Origin: Bog-756 sp963841885
Lineage (GTDB): Bacteria > Actinomycetota > Acidimicrobiia > Acidimicrobiales > RAAP-2
DNA: 64,000 nucleotides
Direction: 5' to 3'
NCBI GenBank assembly: GCA_963841885.1
Contig: CAWJEK010000022.1
Span: 1-64,000 of the forward strand
A model generated the notes under the pieces. It made no database searches. It was not told the DNA's origin and worked only from the letters and a program-made list of their open reading frames with translations. Shown piece after piece: positions 9,951 to 17,171 of the stretch; within the stretch, counting starts at the first letter, position 1, and every line of letters starts with the position of its first letter. The position numbers were made by a program, and so were the translations under genes.

Positions 9951-10229
9951 ATGCCCCGCAGCCTCAAGAAGGGTCCGTTCGTGGACGACCACCTCCTCAA
10001 GAAGGTGGACGTCCTCAATGCCGCCGGCGACAAGAAGGTCATCAAGACCTGGTCCCGGCGCTCGACCATCATCCCCGACATGGTCGGCCACACCATCGCC
10101 GTCCACGACGGCCGCAAGCACATCCCGGTCTACGTGACCGAGTCGATGGTGGGTCACAAGCTCGGCGAGTTCGCGCCGACGCGGACCTTCAAGTTCCATG
10201 CCGGCCAAGAGCGCGCGGGGAGGCGCTGA
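9951..10229 (+). CDS. rpsS: 30S ribosomal protein S19
   Basis: S19, 92 residues, lies in the 30S head, pairs with S13 and contacts A-site tRNA. The sequence MPRSLKKGPFVDDHLLKKV, the TWSRRSTIIPDMVGHTIAVH segment and GHKLGEFAPTRTFKFH are canonical. An AGAGGGA-like ribosome site precedes the ATG. It ends one base before the rplV GTG. Confidence 0.98.
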   Translation: MPRSLKKGPFVDDHLLKKVDVLNAAGDKKVIKTWSRRSTIIPDMVGHTIAVHDGRKHIPVYVTESMVGHKLGEFAPTRTFKFHAGQERAGRR

Positions 10230-10230
10230 C

Positions 10231-10947
10231 GTGCCCGGTGTGAAGACCAACGAGCGGGAGGGCACCCGTGCCGTCCTGCGCCACAGCCGCATGTCGGCCT
10301 CCAAGGTGCGCCAGGTCCTGAACCTGATCCGTGGCAAGGACGTCACCCTGGCCGCCGAGATCCTGGCCAACGGCGACCGCGAGGCCGCCACCGTGGTCGG
10401 CAAGGTCCTGGCCTCGGCCGTGGCCAACGCCGCCCACAACGACGGGCTGGAGGCCGAGGAGCTCTACGTGTCGGCCTGCTTCGCCGACGAAGGTGCCACC
10501 CTGAAGCGCTGGCGTCCCCGGGCCCGTGGTCGGGCCACACGCATCCGCAAGCGGACCTCCCACATCACCATCATCGTGAGCCGGATGTCCGACGAGCAGA
10601 TCGCCCGCCGCCGGGCCAAGCAGTCCGCCGCCGGCGCCCAGCGCTCGCGTCGGGTGGCCGGTTCGCGCCGCCAGCGCACCGAGCCCACGACGTCGACCCC
10701 GGCCTCCGCGGCCGGAGCCACCTCCACCAGCGACACCGGGTCCGAGGCGTGGCCCGAGGACGCCGTGCAGGCGGACGACGTGGTGACCGAGACGGAGGCC
10801 GGCCCCCTGGAGGAGTCGGACCTCGAGACCGAGGCCGCCGGGACCGACGAGGTCACGGGCGCGGCCACCGACGGCGACACCGCCGAAGAGACCGACGGCG
10901 ACACCGCCGAAGAGACTGACGGCGACACCGCCGAAGAGAAGGGCTGA
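10231..10947 (+). CDS. rplV: 50S ribosomal protein L22 with long acidic C-terminal tail
   Basis: L22 lines the exit tunnel. The core (about residues 1-118) has HSRMSASKVRQVLNLIRGKD and the tunnel hairpin RPRARGRATRIRKRTSHITI. The GTG at 10231 is chosen, with GGGAGG just upstream; earlier in-frame starts would overlap rpsS. The protein is about 238 residues against the usual 110-130. The extra 120 residues are first basic (RSRRVAGSRRQR), then Thr/Ser/Ala-rich, then strongly acidic, ending in three copies of TDGDTAEE. The tail should be disordered and lie outside the tunnel; its role is unknown. Confidence 0.96.
   Translation: MPGVKTNEREGTRAVLRHSRMSASKVRQVLNLIRGKDVTLAAEILANGDREAATVVGKVLASAVANAAHNDGLEAEELYVSACFADEGATLKRWRPRARGRATRIRKRTSHITIIVSRMSDEQIARRRAKQSAAGAQRSRRVAGSRRQRTEPTTSTPASAAGATSTSDTGSEAWPEDAVQADDVVTETEAGPLEESDLETEAAGTDEVTGAATDGDTAEETDGDTAEETDGDTAEEKG
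10867..10938 (+). repeat. Three 24-bp tandem repeats at the 3' end of rplV
   Basis: Units at 10867, 10891 and 10915 encode TDGDTAEE three times. They differ by a single C-to-T change (ACC to ACT) in the third copy. Near-identity at DNA level suggests recent slippage, so copy number may vary between strains. Confidence 0.9.
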
Positions 10948-10951
10948 GCAG

Positions 10952-11920
10952 ATGGGCCAGAAGGTAAACCCCTACGGGTTCCGGCTCGGTGTCACGACCG
11001 ACTGGAAGTCGCGCTGGTTCGAGGAGCGCAACTACCAGGACTGCGTGATCGAGGACTGGGAGATCCGCGACTACCTGATGTCGCAGCTCGAGTCGGCGGC
11101 CGTCAGCCGCATCGAGATCGAGCGCACCCGGGACCGGCTGCGGGTGGACATCCACACCGCCCGACCCGGAATCGTCATCGGCCGACGCGGCGCCGAGGCC
11201 GACCGCCTCAAGAAGAAGATCGAGGAGATCACGGGCCTCAACAACCGGATCCAGCTCAACATCCAGGAGATCAAGCAGCCCGAGCTGGACGCCGCGCTGA
11301 TCGCCCAGGGCATCTGCGACCAGTTGGCCCGCCGGGTGGCGTTCCGCCGGGCCATGAAGCGTTCGATCCAGACCGTGCAGAAGGCCGGCGCCCTCGGCGT
11401 CCGCGTCCAGTGCTCGGGTCGTCTGGGCGGCTCCGAGATGTCGCGCAAGGAGTCCTACCGTGAGGGTCGGGTGCCGCTGCACACGCTGCGGGCCGACATC
11501 GACTACGGCTTCCGGGAGGCGAAGACCACCTACGGCCGCATCGGCGTGAAGGTCTGGATCTACAAGGGCGACATCCTCCCGTACAAGATCTCCTCCGAGG
11601 AGAAGATCACCCGCGAGGCCGCCATGGCCGTCGGCGAGACCTCCGGCCAGGCCGGCGAGTCCGCCCCCCGCCGCCTCATCACCGCCGGTGGCGGTCGTCG
11701 CCGGGCCGAGCAGGGCGCCCCGGGGAGCGTCGTGACCATCGATCCCGACGTGACCGAGGCCGAGGTGCCCGAGGGCCTGGTCGACAGCGCCCCGGCCGAC
11801 ATCGCCGCCCCTCCGGCGGTGCCCGATGAGCTCGAGCGCATCCTCACCGAGGACGAGGAGATCGAGCGCAAGACGCGCGAGCACCACGAGACCCCGCACT
11901 TCCGCAAGGAGGTGGACTGA
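10952..11920 (+). CDS. rpsC: 30S ribosomal protein S3 with C-terminal extension
   Basis: S3 is at the mRNA entry channel. The KH domain holds RPGIVIGRRGAEADRLKKKI (GxxG equivalent GRRG). The C-terminal core has GVRVQCSGRLGGSEMSRKES and TYGRIGVKVWIYKGDILPYK. The protein is 322 residues against about 210-240 usual. About 100 extra residues follow the core, Pro/Ala/Glu-rich and mostly acidic, ending HETPHFRKEVD. The start ATG is four bases after rplV and the stop is one base before the rplP ATG. Extended S3 tails are known in actinobacteria; this one is long. Confidence 0.97.
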   Translation: MGQKVNPYGFRLGVTTDWKSRWFEERNYQDCVIEDWEIRDYLMSQLESAAVSRIEIERTRDRLRVDIHTARPGIVIGRRGAEADRLKKKIEEITGLNNRIQLNIQEIKQPELDAALIAQGICDQLARRVAFRRAMKRSIQTVQKAGALGVRVQCSGRLGGSEMSRKESYREGRVPLHTLRADIDYGFREAKTTYGRIGVKVWIYKGDILPYKISSEEKITREAAMAVGETSGQAGESAPRRLITAGGGRRRAEQGAPGSVVTIDPDVTEAEVPEGLVDSAPADIAAPPAVPDELERILTEDEEIERKTREHHETPHFRKEVD

Positions 11921-11921
11921 C

Positions 11922-12359
11922 ATGCTGATGCCCCGCAAGGTCAAGCACCGCAAGCAGCAGCGCGGCCGGATGACCGGCCAGGCCAAGGGTGGGAGCGAGG
12001 TCACCTTCGGCGACTTCGGCATCCAGGCCCTGGAGCCGGCCTGGATGACGGCCCGACAGATCGAGGCCGCCCGTATCGCCATGACCCGCCACGTCAAGCG
12101 TGGTGGCAAGGTGTGGATCCGGGTCTTCCCGGACCGGCCGGTCACCAAGAAGCCCGCCGAGACCCGCATGGGTTCGGGCAAGGGCAATCCCGAGCACTGG
12201 GTCGCCGTCGTCAAGCCCGGACGCATCCTGTTCGAGCTGGCCGGCGTGGACCAGGAACTGGCCCGTGAGGCCATGGACCGGGCCATCCAGAAGCTCCCGT
12301 TCAAGGCCCGCTTCGTGGTCCGGCCCGGGACCCACGGCACACCGGAGGTGCAGGTCTGA
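11922..12359 (+). CDS. rplP: 50S ribosomal protein L16
   Basis: L16, 145 residues, organises the A-site tRNA region of the 50S subunit. The N-terminus MLMPRKVKHRKQQRGRMTG, then GDFGIQALEPAWMTARQIEA and RMGSGKGNPEHWVAVVKPG, are diagnostic. The ATG at 11922 follows the rpsC stop directly; longer in-frame readings run back into rpsC. Its stop overlaps the rpmC ATG (TGATG). Confidence 0.98.
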   Translation: MLMPRKVKHRKQQRGRMTGQAKGGSEVTFGDFGIQALEPAWMTARQIEAARIAMTRHVKRGGKVWIRVFPDRPVTKKPAETRMGSGKGNPEHWVAVVKPGRILFELAGVDQELAREAMDRAIQKLPFKARFVVRPGTHGTPEVQV

Positions 12360-12757
12360 TGGCCACCGCCGCCGAGATCTCCGAGTACGACACCGAGGAG
12401 CTGGAGCGCCAGCTGGGCGAGACCCGGCGCGAGCTCTTCAACCTCCGGTTCCAGTTGGCCACCGGCCAGCTCGACAACTTCTCCCGGCTCAACCACGTGC
12501 GCAAGGACGTGGCCCGCATGCTCACCGAGCTGCGCAACCGCGAGATCGCCGAGGCCGAGGGCCTGGCCCTGGACCAGCTCCCCGCCCACCGGGCCGCCGC
12601 CCGCCGGCGCGACGAGGACGAGGCCCTGGGCCGCGACAGCAGCACCGCCTCCGAGCGCCGTGCCGCGGCGCGGGCCGAGGCCGAGGAGCGGGAGGCCGCC
12701 GAGGCCCCTGACGAGGTCGTCGGGGACGACGACGAGGACGCAGAGGAGAACGACTGA
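12359..12757 (+). CDS. rpmC: 50S ribosomal protein L29 with acidic C-terminal extension
   Basis: L29 sits beside L23 at the tunnel exit. The normal two-helix domain (about residues 8-72) includes ELERQLGETRRELFNLRFQL and NHVRKDVARMLTELRNRE. The protein is 132 residues, about twice the usual 60-75. The added part is a charged, probably helical segment (RRAAARAEAEEREAAEAP) ending in an acidic stretch (EVVGDDDEDAEEND). Both gene ends overlap neighbours by one base, so it is translationally coupled to rplP and rpsQ. Confidence 0.96.
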   Translation: MATAAEISEYDTEELERQLGETRRELFNLRFQLATGQLDNFSRLNHVRKDVARMLTELRNREIAEAEGLALDQLPAHRAAARRRDEDEALGRDSSTASERRAAARAEAEEREAAEAPDEVVGDDDEDAEEND

Positions 12758-13044
12758 TGGCCGACGAGCAGCGTGCCGAGGGCACGGAGGAGCGGGCCAA
12801 CGCCCGCAAGGTCCGCGAGGGCCTGGTGGTGTCCGACTCCATGGACGCCACCGTGGTCGTCGCCGTCATCGAGCGGGTCCGCCATCCCCGGTACGGCAAG
12901 ACCGTGCAGCGGACCAAGAAGCTCTACGTCCACGATCAGGAGAACACCGCCAAGGTCGGTGACCGGGTGCGGGTGGTCGAGACCCGGCCGCTGTCCAAGC
13001 TGAAGCGCTGGCGGCTGGCCGACGTGCTGGAGCGGGCCCGATGA
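12757..13044 (+). CDS. rpsQ: 30S ribosomal protein S17
   Basis: S17, 95 residues, is a primary 16S rRNA 5'-domain binder with an OB fold. The core REGLVVSDSMDATVVVAVIE, the HPRYGKTVQRTKKLYVHD loop and GDRVRVVETRPLSKLKRWRL are clear. A charged N-terminal extension of about 18 residues precedes the core. The ATG overlaps the rpmC stop and the gene overlaps rplN by four bases. Confidence 0.97.
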   Translation: MADEQRAEGTEERANARKVREGLVVSDSMDATVVVAVIERVRHPRYGKTVQRTKKLYVHDQENTAKVGDRVRVVETRPLSKLKRWRLADVLERAR

Positions 13045-13409
13045 TCCAACAGGAATCCCGACTCCGCGTGGCCGACAACTCCGGGGCCAAGGAAGTGCTC
13101 TGCATCAAGGTGCTGGGCGGCTCGCGCCGCCGGTACGCCTCGATCGGGGACATCTTCGTGGCCACGGTCAAGGACGCCATCCCGGGGGCCGCGGTCAAGA
13201 AGGGCGACGTCGTGAAGTGCGTCGTCGTCCGGACCAAGAAGGAGAAGCGCCGTCCCGACGGCAGCTACATCCGCTTCGACGAAAACGCCGCCGTCCTCAT
13301 CAACGACCAGCAGCAGCCCCGCGGGACCCGCATCTTCGGGCCCGTCGGCCGGGAGCTGCGCGACAAGCGCTTCATGCGGATCATCTCGCTGGCGCCGGAG
13401 GTGCTCTAG
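13041..13409 (+). CDS. rplN: 50S ribosomal protein L14
   Basis: L14, 122 residues, forms intersubunit bridges with 16S rRNA and binds the silencing factor RsfS in other bacteria. Canonical segments are MIQQESRLRVADNSGAKEVL, the CIKVLGGSRRRYASIGD region and PRGTRIFGPVGRELRDKRFM. Length is exactly normal. The start ATG overlaps the rpsQ stop (ATGA) and the stop abuts the rplX ATG. Confidence 0.98.
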   Translation: MIQQESRLRVADNSGAKEVLCIKVLGGSRRRYASIGDIFVATVKDAIPGAAVKKGDVVKCVVVRTKKEKRRPDGSYIRFDENAAVLINDQQQPRGTRIFGPVGRELRDKRFMRIISLAPEVL

Positions 13410-13715
13410 ATGCGAATCAAGAAGGGTGACAAGGTCCAGGTCCTGTCGGGCAAGGACCGGGGCAAGCAGGCCAACGTGGCCCGCGCCCTGCCCGCCGAGG
13501 GCAAAGTGATCGTGGAGGGCGTCCACGTGGCCAAGCGCCACGCCAAGCCCACCCGGGCGACGATGCAGGGAGGCGTGATCGACAAGTTCATGCCCATCTC
13601 GGTCTCCTCGGTGGCCATCGTGTGCGGCAACTGCGGGCCCACCCGCATCGGCATGCGCATCGACGAGCAGGGGCGCAAGCTGCGCGTCTGCCGCAAGTGC
13701 GGGACGGACCTGTGA
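13410..13715 (+). CDS. rplX: 50S ribosomal protein L24, zinc-ribbon type
   Basis: L24, 101 residues, initiates 50S assembly and lies near the tunnel exit. The KOW motif MRIKKGDKVQVLSGKDRGKQ is at the N-terminus. The C-terminus carries a four-cysteine zinc ribbon: Cys72, Cys75, Cys94 and Cys97 (CGNC...CRKC). Many bacterial L24 proteins lack these cysteines, so this is the C+ form. The stop overlaps the rplE ATG. Confidence 0.97.
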   Translation: MRIKKGDKVQVLSGKDRGKQANVARALPAEGKVIVEGVHVAKRHAKPTRATMQGGVIDKFMPISVSSVAIVCGNCGPTRIGMRIDEQGRKLRVCRKCGTDL

Positions 13716-14287
13716 TGGCGTCGACCTCGGCGGCCGAGCGGCCGCGTCTCAAGCAGCGCTACGACGACACGGTGCGGGCCGAGCTCCAGCAGACCCTGGG
13801 CCTCGCCAACATCATGGAGGTCCCGCGCCTCACCAAGATCGTGATCAACATGGGCGTCGGCCGGGCCACGCAGCAGAAGTCCCTGATCGAGGGCGCCATG
13901 CGCGACCTCGAGATCATCGCCGGCCAGAAGCCGGTGGTCACCCGGGCCAAGAAGTCGATCGCCTCGTTCAAGTTGCGCGAAGGCCAGGAGATCGGCGCCA
14001 AGGTGACCCTCCGGGGCGACCGGGCGTGGGAGTTCTTCGACCGCCTGGTGGCGATGGCCATCCCCCGCATCCGGGACTTCCGGGGGCTGTCGCCCCGGTC
14101 GTTCGACGGACACGGCAACTACACGTTCGGTGTGACCGAGCAGCTGATCTTCCCCGAGATCGACTACGACCGCATCGACACCACCCGCGGCATGGACATC
14201 ACCATCGCCACCACCGCTCGAACCGACGACGAGGGGCGGGCCCTGCTGGCCGCCTTCGGCTTCCCGTTCCGCAAGGAGAACCAGTAA
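13715..14287 (+). CDS. rplE: 50S ribosomal protein L5
   Basis: L5, 190 residues, binds 5S rRNA and contacts P-site tRNA. Segments RLTKIVINMGVGRATQQKSL, the AGQKPVVTRAKKSIASFKLR loop, GLSPRSFDGHGNYTFGVTEQ and the C-terminal AAFGFPFRKENQ are typical. The ATG at 13715 overlaps the rplX stop; a longer in-frame reading would run through rplX and is rejected. It is four bases before rpsN. Confidence 0.98.
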   Translation: MASTSAAERPRLKQRYDDTVRAELQQTLGLANIMEVPRLTKIVINMGVGRATQQKSLIEGAMRDLEIIAGQKPVVTRAKKSIASFKLREGQEIGAKVTLRGDRAWEFFDRLVAMAIPRIRDFRGLSPRSFDGHGNYTFGVTEQLIFPEIDYDRIDTTRGMDITIATTARTDDEGRALLAAFGFPFRKENQ

Positions 14288-14291
14288 CCCC

Positions 14292-14477
14292 ATGGCGAAG
14301 AAGGCTTTGATCGAGAAGCAGAAGCGCACGCCGAAGTTCAAGGTGCGCGGGTACACGCGGTGCCGCCGGTGCGGTCGCCCGAAGTCGGTGTACCGCAAGT
14401 TCGGCCTGTGCCGGATCTGTCTGCGGGAGATGGTCCATGCCGGAGAGATCCCCGGCGTGACGAAGGCCAGCTGGTAG
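14292..14477 (+). CDS. rpsN: 30S ribosomal protein S14, zinc type
   Basis: This is the 61-residue zinc-binding S14 with Cys24, Cys27, Cys40 and Cys43 (CRRC...CRIC). The surrounding RKFGLCRICLREMVHAGEIP and the end GVTKASW match the type Z family. In zinc-sparing actinobacteria a longer cysteine-free paralogue exists elsewhere; none is in this window. Confidence 0.98.
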   Translation: MAKKALIEKQKRTPKFKVRGYTRCRRCGRPKSVYRKFGLCRICLREMVHAGEIPGVTKASW

Positions 14478-14492
14478 AGGAGGCGACGACGA

Positions 14493-14897
14493 ATGACGAT
14501 GACCGACCCGATCGCCGACATGCTGACCCGCATCCGGAACGCGAACACCGCCCACTTCGACACCGTGTCGATGCCCGGCTCCAAGCTCAAGGAGTCGCTG
14601 GCCGCCATCCTCGTGGAGGAGGGCTACATCGGTGGGTTCGACGTGAGCGAGACCCCGGGCAAGCCCGGCAAGACGCTGCGGATCACCATGAAGTACGCAC
14701 CCGACCGCGCCCGGACGATCTCCGGGATCAAGCGGGTGTCCAAGCCCGGCCTGCGCATCTACGCCCGTGCCGACAAGATCCCGCGGGTGCTCGGGGGCCT
14801 CGGCGTGGCCGTGGTCTCCACGTCCAAGGGTCTCATGACCGACCGCGAGGCGCGCAAGCGCCGTATGGGTGGCGAGGTGCTCTGCTATGTGTGGTGA
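14493..14897 (+). CDS. rpsH: 30S ribosomal protein S8
   Basis: S8, 134 residues, binds helix 21 of 16S rRNA and in E. coli represses the spc operon. Segments TDPIADMLTRIRNANTAHFD, RVSKPGLRIYARADKIPRVL and the C-terminal GLMTDREARKRRMGGEVLCYVW region are canonical. It begins 15 bases after rpsN behind a GAGGAG site. Confidence 0.98.
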   Translation: MTMTDPIADMLTRIRNANTAHFDTVSMPGSKLKESLAAILVEEGYIGGFDVSETPGKPGKTLRITMKYAPDRARTISGIKRVSKPGLRIYARADKIPRVLGGLGVAVVSTSKGLMTDREARKRRMGGEVLCYVW

Positions 14898-14951
14898 CCG
14901 GCCCCTGAACCTGGTCGCCGACGGCGACGCCAGCCCCGGAGGTACCCGCTG

Positions 14952-15494
14952 ATGTCACGCATCGGACGTTCACCCATCCCCGTGCCCTCGGGCGTCACCG
15001 TGGCCATCGACGGCGGGTCCCGCGTCACGGTCAAGGGTCCCCAGGGCGAGCTGGCCCGCGAAGTCCCGTCGGCCATCAGCATCCACCAGGAAGGTGACGT
15101 GCTGGTGGTGGAGCGGCCCGACGACCAGCGCCAGAACCGGGCCCTCCACGGCCTGACGCGTTCGCTGGTCGCCAACATGGTGACCGGGGTCACCGACGGC
15201 TTCTCCAAGGAGCTCGAGATCGTCGGCGTCGGCTACCGGGCCGTGCCGAAGGGTCCCGGAGCACTGGAGCTGGCCCTCGGCTTCTCGCACCCCGTCAACG
15301 TCACCGCCCCCGAGGGCGTGACGTTCGAGGTGCCGAGCGCCACCCGCATCATCATCAAGGGAATCGACAAGGAAAAGGTCGGCCAGGTCGCCGCGGACAT
15401 CCGCAAGCTCCGGAAGCCCGAGCCCTACAAGGGCAAGGGGATCCGGTACGCGGGTGAGCGCGTCGTGCGCAAGGCCGGGAAGGCAGCCAAGTAA
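14952..15494 (+). CDS. rplF: 50S ribosomal protein L6
   Basis: L6, 180 residues, stabilises the GTPase-associated region near the sarcin-ricin loop. MSRIGRSPIPVPSGVTVAID, GYRAVPKGPGALELALGFSH and the C-terminal RKPEPYKGKGIRYAGERVVR with KAGKAAK are diagnostic. GGAGG lies 12 bases before the ATG. The stop overlaps the rplR ATG (TAATG). Confidence 0.98.
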   Translation: MSRIGRSPIPVPSGVTVAIDGGSRVTVKGPQGELAREVPSAISIHQEGDVLVVERPDDQRQNRALHGLTRSLVANMVTGVTDGFSKELEIVGVGYRAVPKGPGALELALGFSHPVNVTAPEGVTFEVPSATRIIIKGIDKEKVGQVAADIRKLRKPEPYKGKGIRYAGERVVRKAGKAAK

Positions 15495-15856
15495 TGGCAC
15501 GCACCGATCACAAGCTGGAGCTCCGCCGCCGCCGCCACAAGCGCGTGCGCCGTCGGGTCGAGGGCACCGCCGAGCGTCCGCGCCTGGCCGTGTTCCGCTC
15601 CAACAAGCACATCTCCGCCCAGCTCATCGACGACCTGTCCGGCCGCACCATTGCCGCCGCCTCGACCGTCGAACCGTCACTGCGGGAGTCCAACGGCGGC
15701 AACGTCGACGCGGCCAAGGCGGTGGGCGCCCTGGTGGCGAGCCGCGCCAAGGACGCCGGAATCACCACCGTGGTCTTCGACCGCGGTGGATTCGCCTACC
15801 ACGGGCGGGTGGCCGCGCTGGCCGACGCCGCCCGCGCCGAGGGACTGGAGTTCTGA
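15494..15856 (+). CDS. rplR: 50S ribosomal protein L18
   Basis: L18, 120 residues, binds 5S rRNA with L5. The basic N-terminus KLELRRRRHKRVRRRVEGTA, then RPRLAVFRSNKHISAQLIDD and the C-terminal FDRGGFAYHGRVAALADAAR with EGLEF, match the family. The start overlaps the rplF stop and rpsE follows after one base. Length is normal. Confidence 0.98.
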   Translation: MARTDHKLELRRRRHKRVRRRVEGTAERPRLAVFRSNKHISAQLIDDLSGRTIAAASTVEPSLRESNGGNVDAAKAVGALVASRAKDAGITTVVFDRGGFAYHGRVAALADAARAEGLEF

Positions 15857-15857
15857 G

Positions 15858-16418
15858 ATGGCCGTGAACAACAACGAACTGCAGTTCGAGGAGCGCACCA
15901 TCCGGGTCAACCGGGTGTCCAAGGTCGTCAAAGGCGGCCGGCGCTTCTCCTTCGCAGCCCTCATGGTCGTCGGTGACGGCAACGGGCGCGTCGGTCTCGG
16001 CTACGGCAAGGCCAAGGAGGCCGGTCTGGCCGTCCAGAAGGGCATCGAAGAGGCACGCAAGAACATGTTCGACGTGCCGCTGGCCGGCGCCACGATCACG
16101 CACCCCATCGTCGGCGAGAGCGGTGCCGGCCGGGTCATGCTGAAGCCGGCCGCCCCCGGCACCGGGGTCATCGCCGGCGGCGCGGCCCGGGCCATCCTGG
16201 AGATGGCCGGCATCCGCGACATCCTGGCCAAGTCACTCGGCTCCTCGAACGGCATCAACGTGGCCCACGCCACCATCGCCGGTCTGAAGGGCCTCAAGCG
16301 TCCCGACGAGATCGCCGCCCTGCGGGGCAAGCCGGTCGACGAGGTGGCACCCGCCGCCATGCTCCGCGCGTACCGCGAGCGCAAGCGTGAGGCCGACATC
16401 TTCACGGAGGTGAGCTGA
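15858..16418 (+). CDS. rpsE: 30S ribosomal protein S5
   Basis: S5, 186 residues, lies at the mRNA entry and affects decoding fidelity. The double-stranded RNA-binding part has RTIRVNRVSKVVKGGRRFSF (spectinomycin-loop region) and GDGNGRVGLGYGKAKEAGLA. The C-terminal part has GGAARAILEMAGIRDILAKS and SSNGINVAHATIAGL. The ATG at 15858 is one base after the rplR stop; the longer in-frame reading is rejected. Confidence 0.98.
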   Translation: MAVNNNELQFEERTIRVNRVSKVVKGGRRFSFAALMVVGDGNGRVGLGYGKAKEAGLAVQKGIEEARKNMFDVPLAGATITHPIVGESGAGRVMLKPAAPGTGVIAGGAARAILEMAGIRDILAKSLGSSNGINVAHATIAGLKGLKRPDEIAALRGKPVDEVAPAAMLRAYRERKREADIFTEVS

Positions 16419-16419
16419 C

Positions 16420-16650
16420 ATGGCCTCCCCGACCGACACCCCGTTGTCGACGACGGGCTGGATCCGGGTCACCCAGGTCCGCTCCGCCATCGGCACCAAG
16501 CCCAAGCACCGGGGCACCCTGGTGGCCCTCGGGCTCCGGGGCATCGGCCGCACCAACGTGCTGCCGGACCGCCCCGAGATCCGTGGGATGATCGCACGGG
16601 TCCCGCATCTGGTGGACGTCACGTCCGCCGGTGAAGACGAGAAAGGCTGA
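16420..16650 (+). CDS. rpmD: 50S ribosomal protein L30
   Basis: L30, 76 residues, has the core IRVTQVRSAIGTKPKHRGTL, then GLRGIGRTNVLPDRPEIRGM and MIARVPHLVDV. The core is the usual 58-60 residues, with a short N-terminal extension and a small acidic end (SAGEDEKG). The start is one base after the rpsE stop and the gene is two bases before rplO. Confidence 0.97.
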   Translation: MASPTDTPLSTTGWIRVTQVRSAIGTKPKHRGTLVALGLRGIGRTNVLPDRPEIRGMIARVPHLVDVTSAGEDEKG

Positions 16651-16652
16651 CC

Positions 16653-17141
16653 ATGAAGGTTCATGAGCTCCGCCCCCCGGCGGGCGCCAACCGTCGCCGC
16701 AAGCGGGTCGGCCGCGGCATCGCCGGCAAGGGCGGCAAGACCGCCGGCCGCGGCACCAAGGGCCAGGGTGCCCGCGACACCATCCCCATGGGCTTCGAGG
16801 GCGGCCAGCTGCCCCTGATGCAGCGCATCCCCAAGCTGCGCGGCTTCACGAACCCGTTCCGGGTCGAGTACACCCCGGTCAACGTCGGCGCCCTCGGTGC
16901 CGTCGAAGGCGACAGTGCCGACATCGCCGCCCTGGTGGCGGCCGGTCTCGCCCACAAGGGGGACCTGGTCAAGATCCTCGGCGGAGGCGAGCTGACGCGC
17001 CCCCTGCGGGTCGAGGCGCACGCCTTCTCCAAGTCGGCCGAAGCGGCCATCACGGCAGCCGGCGGCTCCGTAGCGATCGTCCCGCTGCCCTTCGGGAACG
17101 ACCGCCCGCCCGCCAAGGGCAACGCCCTCACCAACCGCTAG
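16653..17141 (+). CDS. rplO: 50S ribosomal protein L15
   Basis: L15, 162 residues, is an assembly protein of the 50S core. The Gly/Arg-rich N-terminus RKRVGRGIAGKGGKTAGRGT, then GFEGGQLPLMQRIPKLRGFT and the C-terminal domain VEAHAFSKSAEAAITAAGGS, are typical. It is the last ribosomal gene of the spc cluster before secY. Confidence 0.98.
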   Translation: MKVHELRPPAGANRRRKRVGRGIAGKGGKTAGRGTKGQGARDTIPMGFEGGQLPLMQRIPKLRGFTNPFRVEYTPVNVGALGAVEGDSADIAALVAAGLAHKGDLVKILGGGELTRPLRVEAHAFSKSAEAAITAAGGSVAIVPLPFGNDRPPAKGNALTNR

Positions 17142-17171
17142 CATCACCAGAACGCGGCGTCGAGGAGTCCC

